Made by a program: the position numbers and the translations under genes. The notes under the pieces are model-generated. The model searched no databases. It worked only from the letters and a program-made list of their open reading frames with translations, and was not told the origin of the DNA. A DNA stretch of 38,933 nt, from assembly GCA_044448905.1 (NCBI GenBank), contig JBIOHJ010000012.1, positions 1-38,933 of the forward strand. The letters are read 5' to 3'. Source of the DNA: JBIOHJ01 sp044448905. Its GTDB lineage: Bacteria; Bacteroidota; Bacteroidia; AKYH767-A; OLB10. Each line of letters begins with the position of its first letter. Position 1 is the first letter of the stretch. Shown in pieces: positions 32,848-38,933 of the stretch.

Positions 32848-33858
32848 TTATTGTGTTTGGTTTGCTTCGGTGAATATTACTTCCAGCACTACCTGCCCCA
32901 CCATTTTTAAAGTAAAGGGATCAATGTTTTCCAGGTTATCACAATGCCGGTGATGGCAGGGCATATAATCCGATTTGGCAATATCATAATGAACAATATC
33001 AATAGTGGGAATATTTGCAAGTTGATTAATGTACACATGATCATCGGTAGTTTGCGGAGCTTCGGCATCAATAAAATATTGCCCGTATCCTTTTTGCTTT
33101 GCAATGTCCCACACTTTATTTACGATGGATGGTGCATACATAATTGATGACCCTTCGCGGGGAAAAACCGCATTCCTCCCGCCAACCATATCAAGTAAAA
33201 TTCCGTACTGAGCATAATAACCGGGTTTGTGAAAGTGCTGCGCCCAATACTGCGAACCGAGGCACCACGAGTTTTTTGTTTTTCCACTCTGGTCGCCATA
33301 ATCTTCGAGGTCGAATAAAATAATATCAATACCCAAACCGAGTTTCGAAACCGAAAGCTGCCTGGCAATTTCAAGCAGCACTGCTGTACAGCTCCCGCCA
33401 TCGTTAGCCCCGTCAAAAGGTTTTGTGGGATTCATCGAATCGCGGTCAGCAAACGGACGCGTGTCCCAATGCCCGCATAAAAAAATACGTTTTGGTTTTT
33501 GAGTATTATATTGAGCAATGATGTTGGATAAATTATATTTTCTTTTATCGTACGTTTCAACTACGCCATTTTGTACAATTACATCCAAACCGAATGACTT
33601 TAATTTTTGGGAAAGATATCTTGAACAATTCTCATGTGCTTTTGTTCCCGGAATACGTGGACCAAAAGCCACCTGCTCCTTTATATATTGGTAAGCCGAA
33701 TCGGGGTTAAAGGAAGGAGTTGTTAATGTCCGATGTCTGATGTCCGATGTAGGATTTTGTTTTTCTTCTGTTTTGGGATTGGAGCAGGAAAAAAAGAGAA
33801 TGCACAATACACAATGCACAATGCGCAATAAATAGCAAACATTTTTATTTAATAACAT
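32848..33858 (-). CDS. M28 peptidase/glutaminyl cyclase-like lipoprotein
   Basis: This 336-aa protein begins with a lipoprotein signal (VHCVLCILFFSC, Cys25). The zinc-enzyme motifs are LCGHWDTRPFADRD, GANDGGSCTAVLLEIA, LFDLEDYG, TDDHVYINQLANIPTIDIVH and a final HCDNLENI, as in M28 aminopeptidases and the related glutaminyl-peptide cyclotransferases. It should act in the envelope on peptide N-termini. Most of the signal-peptide core (coding 33800-33830) is built from repeats of a CACAATG(C/T) word, and the linker coding 33727-33750 repeats TGTCCGATGT. Short DNA repeats have evidently been absorbed into low-constraint coding sequence. Confidence 0.85.
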   Translation of the reverse strand: MLLNKNVCYLLRIVHCVLCILFFSCSNPKTEEKQNPTSDIRHRTLTTPSFNPDSAYQYIKEQVAFGPRIPGTKAHENCSRYLSQKLKSFGLDVIVQNGVVETYDKRKYNLSNIIAQYNTQKPKRIFLCGHWDTRPFADRDSMNPTKPFDGANDGGSCTAVLLEIARQLSVSKLGLGIDIILFDLEDYGDQSGKTKNSWCLGSQYWAQHFHKPGYYAQYGILLDMVGGRNAVFPREGSSIMYAPSIVNKVWDIAKQKGYGQYFIDAEAPQTTDDHVYINQLANIPTIDIVHYDIAKSDYMPCHHRHCDNLENIDPFTLKMVGQVVLEVIFTEANQTQ

Positions 33859-33870
33859 GCTTTGATTTTC

Positions 33871-33923
33871 CCTGCGCCTCTGCGTCTCCGCGTTAAAAAT
33901 TTTAAACGCAGAGGCGCGGAGGT
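33871..33923. repeat. Inverted repeat between the M28 gene and cysS
   Basis: CGCCTCTGCGT (33875-33885) and ACGCAGAGGCG (33906-33916) are perfect 11-bp inverted arms around an AT-rich centre with its own TTAAAAATTTTAA dyad. A related single-arm copy lies at 35428-35451 on the other side of cysS. Confidence 0.8.
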
Positions 33924-33936
33924 TTTTAATCGCTGA

Positions 33937-35415
33937 TTAGTTTTTGCTCCATGTTGCGCCATCCTTCCCATCCTTAATAACAAAATTCAGCTTATTTAAT
34001 TCATCTCGGATTTTATCGGATGTGGCAAAATCTTTTTTAGTCTTCGCGTCATCCCGAATGGAAAGAATAAGGTTCATTAAACCTTCGGTATCTGAATCAT
34101 TCGCTTTTTTTTCATTTCTCAAGCCAAGAATTCCAAAAACAAAATCATCAAATAATTTTTTAAGCAAATCAATATCTTGCTGATTTAATTTTTCAGTTCC
34201 GGCATCAGCCGAATAAATAATGCGGGATGCTTCAAACAAATGAGAAATTACGATGGCAGTATTCAAATCATCGTTCATCGCGTCAAAACAATTTTTCTGG
34301 ATTGTTTTTACATCAACTGTTGATGATGACGAAGGAATTAACTTTTTCAACACTTCATAACTGTTCAACAGTTTTGCAAAAGCCTTTTCGGCAGCCTGTA
34401 ATGCCTCGTTCGAAAAATCAACAGTGCTGCGATAATGCGCCTGCAACATATAAAACCGAATGGTCATTGGCGCATATGCCTGCTCCAGTAATTTATGATT
34501 GCCGGTAAAAAACTCTTCGAGGTTAATAAAATTATTCAATGATCTTCCCATCTTTTTTCCGTTGATGGTAATCATATTGTTGTGCAGCCAGTATTTTACA
34601 GGCGCCTGTCCACAGCTCCCCTTAGATTGCGCAATCTCACTTTCGTGATGCGGAAATAATAAATCCATTCCTCCGCCATGAATATCAAAAGTTTCTCCCA
34701 AATATTTTTTACTCATAGCTGAACATTCAATATGCCAGCCCGGAAAACCAACTCCCCAGGGCGAGTTCCACCGCATAATATGTTCGGGCGCAGCTTTTTT
34801 CCACAATGCAAAATCTGCAGGATTATGTTTTTCTTCCTGCCCTTCCAGTTCGCGTCTTTCATTTCCAGCTCCTGCAATTAAATCTTCCAGTATTCTTCCC
34901 GAAAGTTTTCCGTAATCATTCGTTTTAGAATATTTAATCACATCAAAATAAACCGAACCATTCGATTCATAAGCAAAGCCATTATCAATAATCTTTTTAA
35001 TCATTTCAATCTGCTCAATAATATGACCGCTTGCATTGGGCTCGATGGAAGGAGTAAGATTGTTTAATAAACGCATGGCTTCACGAAATTCATCAGTATA
35101 TAACTTCACTATTTCCATCGGTTCGAGTTTTTCGAGCCGTGCTTTTTTCTGAATCCTGTCTTCGCCTATGCCTTCCACTTCGTCTTCCAGGTGACCTACA
35201 TCGGTAATGTTTCTCACATACCTCACTTTATATCCAAGATGTTTCAGATAACGAAACAGCACATCAAACGTAACATATGGTCGTGCATGCCCAAGATGTG
35301 TCGGTCCGTAAACGGTAGGTCCGCATACATACATTCCCACAAAAGGTGGATTTAAGGGAGCGAAAAGTTCTTTTGTTCTGCTTAAAGAATTAGTAAGATA
35401 TAATTGTTGATTCAT
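33937..35415 (-). CDS. cysS: Cysteinyl-tRNA synthetase
   Basis: This 492-aa class I synthetase charges tRNA-Cys. It has the zinc/HIGH region YVCGPTVYGPTHLGHARPYV (Cys31, HLGH 40-43), FPGWHIECSAMS (Cys231), FPHHESEIAQ with the zinc-binding His, and the KMSKS-equivalent KMGRSLNNF at 288-292. Length and motif order are normal. The variant KMGRS is seen in this family. The gene is flanked by two copies of the CGCCTC(T/C)GCG repeat and follows tdh on the same strand with a 42-bp gap. Confidence 0.95.
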   Translation of the reverse strand: MNQQLYLTNSLSRTKELFAPLNPPFVGMYVCGPTVYGPTHLGHARPYVTFDVLFRYLKHLGYKVRYVRNITDVGHLEDEVEGIGEDRIQKKARLEKLEPMEIVKLYTDEFREAMRLLNNLTPSIEPNASGHIIEQIEMIKKIIDNGFAYESNGSVYFDVIKYSKTNDYGKLSGRILEDLIAGAGNERRELEGQEEKHNPADFALWKKAAPEHIMRWNSPWGVGFPGWHIECSAMSKKYLGETFDIHGGGMDLLFPHHESEIAQSKGSCGQAPVKYWLHNNMITINGKKMGRSLNNFINLEEFFTGNHKLLEQAYAPMTIRFYMLQAHYRSTVDFSNEALQAAEKAFAKLLNSYEVLKKLIPSSSSTVDVKTIQKNCFDAMNDDLNTAIVISHLFEASRIIYSADAGTEKLNQQDIDLLKKLFDDFVFGILGLRNEKKANDSDTEGLMNLILSIRDDAKTKKDFATSDKIRDELNKLNFVIKDGKDGATWSKN

Positions 35416-35427
35416 AATTTTTTCTTT

Positions 35428-35451
35428 ACGCCTCCGCGTCTCTCCGTTTAA
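35428..35451. repeat. Second copy of the CGCCTCYGCGTCTC repeat
   Basis: ACGCCTCCGCGTCTCTCCGT followed by TTAA matches the arm at 33875-33898 closely. It fills most of the gap between tdh and cysS. Confidence 0.7.
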
Positions 35452-35457
35452 TCTTTC

Positions 35458-36414
35458 TTAAGCAAAAACTTTCCTGTTTTTCATATCACCGATATGCAAC
35501 AGCATTTCTTTCACCATCGCGGTTAAATCATACTGATGTTTCCAGCCCCAGTCACTTCTTGCAACGCTGTCATCAATACTTTGCGGCCAGGTTTCAGCAA
35601 TTGACTGCCGATAGTCGGGTTGATAGGTAATGTTAAATCCCGGTAAATGTTTTTTTATTTCTTCTGCAAGCTCAGCTGGCGAAAAACTGAATGAGGATAA
35701 ATTATAGCTTGAACGAATTTTTATTTTTTCTGATGTTGAACTCATTAGTTCAATCGTTGCACGAATAGCATCGGGCATGTACATCATGGGTAAAGCAGTA
35801 TCTGCTTTCAAAAAACATTCATACCGGTTATGCTCAATAGCTTCGTGAAAAATATTTACAGCATAGTCTGTTGTTCCCCCACCGGGGGCCGCTTTGTAAC
35901 TTATCAGTCCCGGATAACGAATGCTTCGCACATCCAAACCATATTTATGATTATAATACTCGCACCAGCGTTCACCAGCCTGCTTGCTTATACCATATAC
36001 CGTGGTTGGCTCCATTATTGTAGTTTGCGGAGATTTTTTCTTTGGCGTAGTGGGTCCAAATGCTGCAATTGAACTGGGCCAGAAAACTTTTAATTTTTTT
36101 TCGGTTGCAATGTCAAGAACATTAAACAATCCTTCCATATTTAATTTCCATCCTACTTTTGGTTTTTGTTCTGCTGTTGCTGATAATAATGCTGCGAGCA
36201 GATAAATCTGTGTGACTTTGTATTTGTCAGCTACCCTGTGAATAGCATTAAAATCGAGCACATCAATTGTCTCAAAAGGTGAACTGTCTGATGCAGTTTT
36301 TTTAATATCAGATGAAATAACATTTTCATTTCCGAATTGAGTTTTCAATGCCTCTACTAACTCTGTTCCTATCTGACCGCCAGAACCCAATACAAGAATT
36401 TTTTCCGTACCCAT
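35458..36414 (-). CDS. tdh: L-threonine 3-dehydrogenase, short-chain (epimerase-like)
   Basis: The start is taken at MGTEKILVLG (complement of 36412-36414), seven residues inside a longer reading. This 318-aa protein has the Rossmann motif GSGGQIG at 10-16 and the catalytic pair in TTVYGISKQAGERWCEYY (Tyr140, Lys144). The blocks AALLSATAEQKPKVGW, FWPSSIAAFGPTTPK and RYPGLISYKAAPGGGTTDYA match the short-chain L-threonine dehydrogenase family, which oxidises threonine to 2-amino-3-ketobutyrate with NAD+. A general NAD-dependent epimerase is the alternative. It is followed by cysS; a candidate promoter lies just upstream. Confidence 0.88.
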   Translation of the reverse strand: MGTEKILVLGSGGQIGTELVEALKTQFGNENVISSDIKKTASDSSPFETIDVLDFNAIHRVADKYKVTQIYLLAALLSATAEQKPKVGWKLNMEGLFNVLDIATEKKLKVFWPSSIAAFGPTTPKKKSPQTTIMEPTTVYGISKQAGERWCEYYNHKYGLDVRSIRYPGLISYKAAPGGGTTDYAVNIFHEAIEHNRYECFLKADTALPMMYMPDAIRATIELMSSTSEKIKIRSSYNLSSFSFSPAELAEEIKKHLPGFNITYQPDYRQSIAETWPQSIDDSVARSDWGWKHQYDLTAMVKEMLLHIGDMKNRKVFA

Positions 36415-36432
36415 ATTTTTGTTAAAGAAAAG

Positions 36433-36461
36433 CAAAAGTAAAATTTAAATCTTACGGCAAA
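36433..36461 (-). promoter_or_regulatory. Candidate Bacteroidota promoter for tdh
   Basis: On the minus strand TTTG (36461-36458) is followed after 17 bases by TACTTTTG (36440-36433), matching the TTG / TAnnTTTG consensus with acceptable spacing. It lies 18 bp before the tdh ATG, and cysS may share it. Confidence 0.5.
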
Positions 36462-36512
36462 GGTGATGTAAGCAGTATAATTTTATTTTTACCGGATTAT
36501 TTAAAAAGAAAG

Positions 36513-38672
36513 ATGAAATTTTCATTTGGAAAATATAAATGGCTTTTAATAATCATTTTGGTTGCTCTTGCGGGCTGCTGGCAACTTGCTTTTATGCAAA
36601 ATTTTCTGAAGTACGATATTCCCAACCAGTATTTTCCCTGGAGGTACTTTGTAAGCGACTGTTTAAATAATGGAATTTTTCCTTTATGGAATCCATATCA
36701 GCATTTAGGATATGCTATTCATGCCGATCCCCAAAGCGGTGTTTGGTACCCGCTGGTTTGGATTTTTAGTTTTATAAGCGGATATAATGCCTATGCCTGT
36801 CAAATTGATTTTGTACTGCATATTATTATTGCAGGAGCCGGTATGTTTTTGCTGAGCAAGCAAGTAGTAACCCATTACCATGCTTCAATCATCATTGCGG
36901 TCAGCTATATGCTTTCGGGGTTTTTTACCAGCAATGCGCAGCACCTTACTTACGTAGTAAGCGGCAGTTGGATACCTTTTATTGTTTACTATTATTTAAA
37001 AATTTCAGATCGCCCGCATTGGCGAGATGCTGTAAAGATGGCGCTATGTTTTTCAATGCTGGTTACCGGAGGCTACCCTGCATTTACTATTATCTTATCT
37101 TATACACTACTATTAATTTTTGTTTGTCGCACAATTGCTTATTTATTAAAAAAAGATTTTGGTACATTTAAGAAATATGCCATTCATAATTTATTATTCT
37201 TTTTTTTAACCATCCTGCTTAATCTGGGAATTCTTTTTTCGGTTGGTATAAGCTTAAATCATATTGCAAAGAGCCAGGGCTTACCGCTCGAAATTGCAAA
37301 CTTTAATCCGTTTTCACCACAATCACTCTTATCCTGTTTGCTACCATTGGTATCGGCAAAAGATCCGGTTTTTTTTGATACAGATGTCTCGATGTCTAAT
37401 TTGTATTTTGGGGTTTTTTGCGTAGCTGGTTTTGTTTTGGCTTTTTTCCGAAAAAAAGAATTTAAGGAAAAAATAATTCTTGCGACAGGAATTTTCTTTC
37501 TGATAGTATCCTTTGGAAAATACACACCGCTCCGTGAACTCCTGTATCATTTTGTTCCGTTGATGAACCTGTTCAGGTTTCCCAGCATATTCAGATTTTT
37601 TGCCCTGATATGTTTTCTGCTGGTTGCCGCTAATTCTTTAAAACATTTATCCGATGGCACTCATAAGTATCTTAAAGCTTTCAAAATAATTTTAATCATA
37701 TTTTCGGCATTTTATTCTGTTGCTATTGTGATTGCTATTTTAAAAGGAACCCCGTTAAATTTTAACGAATATTCAACTCAGGATTATTATCATTTTTTTA
37801 ATAACCTGGCTTTTTGGGAAAGTGCTTTGTTTCAGTCGGTAATCATGTTGCTGCTTGTTACAATTTTTTTGTTTTACAGAAAAATAAATTTAAAGTCGCT
37901 GGCATGCTTTGTAATTATTGATATGTTGATTGCTATTCAGATGAATGCTCCAATTACTATGATCAGCGAACTGAATACTCGAGATTTGCAACACAATATG
38001 GAGAAACAATTGCCGAAAGGTTTTCCGGTACCGCAAAATATACCTGCAATTAACTATAACGATTCAGCCGAGCAGATAAATGGATTATGGCTGAATAAAA
38101 GTCAGCTTTTTAAACGTCCGGCATTTGACGGATATAATTCATTCCGGTTAAAAGGATTTGATCAATTGAGTGAAGAAAAGTTATTGGTGCCGGATCTGAT
38201 TAAAAATAATGTCGCTTTTTTTTCACAGAGCTATTCCTTTTATACAGATACTATCCGCTATAAGGCGTTGTTAGCAAATCACCCTGATCATTTATTTTTC
38301 CCTGAATCTCTTAAAAATAAATTATCATTTCCTGCACTCCTTAATTCAAAAAACGATAACGCGGTTTTTAAATCATTCAAGCCTGATTTGATACAGGTTG
38401 AATGCAACACAGCGTCAGTACAATTATTAACTTTGATGCAGCACGATTATCCGGGATGGAGCGTTTTTCTCAATGGAAAAATAATTCCGCATTATACTTC
38501 TGATTATATGTTTATAAGCATATTACTTCCTGCCGGCAAAAACCTGGTTGAATTCCGGTTTGAAAATAAAACAGTTTATATTGGCCTGCTTATAACAATC
38601 ATTTCATGGCTTTTTTGTACCGGTCTTCTTATAGCTAAAAGAAAACCCCGAATTTATCAAACGTTGTATTAA
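36513..38672 (+). CDS. YfhO-family polytopic membrane protein
   Basis: This 719-aa protein has about ten or more membrane segments in the first 500 residues and one near the C-terminus (YIGLLITIISWLFCTGLLIA). A soluble domain of about 190 residues (about 500-685) sits before the last helix. The N-terminal block YFPWRYFVSDCLNNGIFPLW, NPYQHLGYAIHADPQSGVWY is typical of the YfhO/GT-C-like membrane protein family, thought to act in cell-envelope glycosylation with a lipid-linked sugar donor. The acceptor is unknown. It is divergent from tdh and is followed by a separate gene at 38833. Confidence 0.85.
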   Translation: MKFSFGKYKWLLIIILVALAGCWQLAFMQNFLKYDIPNQYFPWRYFVSDCLNNGIFPLWNPYQHLGYAIHADPQSGVWYPLVWIFSFISGYNAYACQIDFVLHIIIAGAGMFLLSKQVVTHYHASIIIAVSYMLSGFFTSNAQHLTYVVSGSWIPFIVYYYLKISDRPHWRDAVKMALCFSMLVTGGYPAFTIILSYTLLLIFVCRTIAYLLKKDFGTFKKYAIHNLLFFFLTILLNLGILFSVGISLNHIAKSQGLPLEIANFNPFSPQSLLSCLLPLVSAKDPVFFDTDVSMSNLYFGVFCVAGFVLAFFRKKEFKEKIILATGIFFLIVSFGKYTPLRELLYHFVPLMNLFRFPSIFRFFALICFLLVAANSLKHLSDGTHKYLKAFKIILIIFSAFYSVAIVIAILKGTPLNFNEYSTQDYYHFFNNLAFWESALFQSVIMLLLVTIFLFYRKINLKSLACFVIIDMLIAIQMNAPITMISELNTRDLQHNMEKQLPKGFPVPQNIPAINYNDSAEQINGLWLNKSQLFKRPAFDGYNSFRLKGFDQLSEEKLLVPDLIKNNVAFFSQSYSFYTDTIRYKALLANHPDHLFFPESLKNKLSFPALLNSKNDNAVFKSFKPDLIQVECNTASVQLLTLMQHDYPGWSVFLNGKIIPHYTSDYMFISILLPAGKNLVEFRFENKTVYIGLLITIISWLFCTGLLIAKRKPRIYQTLY

Positions 38673-38832
38673 TATAGGGAACAGGTGGTTTATCGCAACT
38701 CCTTATTATTCGATATTTTTGTGCCTGCCTATTATGACATTCAGTTGCTTTGTTTTAAATAAAGTTTGTTACTCACACAATAAAACCGAAGATTATTCGT
38801 TGATACCAGTTATCAACCTTAAACTATTACTT

Positions 38833-38933
38833 ATGACCCTAAAACCGGTTTTTTTTGTTTTTACTTTTTTATTCTCCCTCGTATTAAACTCAAGCCCGGG
38901 TCAAAACCTGGCGATTGGAGAATGGCGCGTACA
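38833..38933 (+). CDS. Start of a secreted protein, possibly PorZ-like
   Basis: Only 33 codons are in the window. A signal peptide (MTLKPVFFVFTFLFSLVLNS then SPGQ) is followed by NLAIGEWRV. An IGEWR(V/T) start right after the signal is what I recall from PorZ, the T9SS attachment-complex propeller protein, but this is too short to be sure. The 160-bp gap before it shows nothing clear. Confidence 0.4.
   Translation, partial: MTLKPVFFVFTFLFSLVLNSSPGQNLAIGEWRV

Noticed and set aside
38673..38832. tRNA or small RNA in the gap before the last gene
   Set aside because: No cloverleaf or strong hairpin was seen by eye; it is AT-rich, probably with a promoter.

Overview
The window looks like chromosome from an AT-rich member of the Bacteroidota. 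The evidence is six secreted proteins with C-terminal type IX secretion (T9SS) sorting domains (five type A, one type B/CHU_C-like), a DUF5916 protein, a short-chain L-threonine dehydrogenase, a Bacteroidota-type octanoyltransferase, few Shine-Dalgarno sequences, and TAnnTTTG-like -7 boxes. No rRNA, tRNA, IS element, phage or CRISPR was recognised.

Layout. 1-116: 5' end of a glycogen synthase (-). 345-3269: secreted BNR/sortilin-like propeller (+). 3302-3957: small HTH/coiled-coil gene A (-), preceded by an exact 21-bp repeat array and a terminator. 3990-9916: lipoprotein (-), LVIVD-repeat T9SS protein, frameshifted lipB, serine hydrolase, small conserved protein and PolB-like 3'-5' exonuclease (+). 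9995-20399 (all -): DUF5916 protein, a coupled membrane protein/T9SS protein pair, two tandem M43 metalloproteases, and a cystathionine gamma-synthase/lyase. 20448-29313: GATase and GCS2-type carboxylate-amine ligase (-), HTH/coiled-coil gene B with an exact 22-bp repeat array (-), an unknown gene (-), a RelE/ParE-type toxin-antitoxin pair and a 900-aa repeat T9SS protein (+), then a frameshifted ATP-grasp ligase, a small exported protein and an esterase (-). 29494-38933: T9SS type B protein, riboflavin synthase, M28 peptidase lipoprotein, cysS, tdh, YfhO-like membrane protein and the start of a PorZ-like protein.

Most interesting signal. Two related small proteins (N-terminal HTH-like region, Pro-rich linker, C-terminal coiled coil) are each preceded, between an upstream terminator and their start codon, by an array of 8-9 direct repeats with an exact period of 21 bp (gene A) or 22 bp (gene B), about two DNA turns. 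The repeat sequence is different for each gene. Several units of array B are perfect or compensated dyads. This looks like a regulator or DNA-organising protein paired with a private array of binding sites. Gene B is also directly upstream of, and co-oriented with, the GCS2 ligase, GATase and cystathionine genes.

Second themes. GCS2 ligase, class-I GATase, ATP-grasp ligase and esterase look like one uncharacterised amide-ligation pathway, split by a 4.5-kb block carrying the toxin-antitoxin pair. Several families of short repeat 'words' recur between genes and inside weakly constrained coding DNA (signal peptides, linkers). In lipB, two extra copies of a 7-bp word (14 bp) shift the reading frame. 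The ATP-grasp gene has a one-base frameshift in an A run, which may be a sequencing error.
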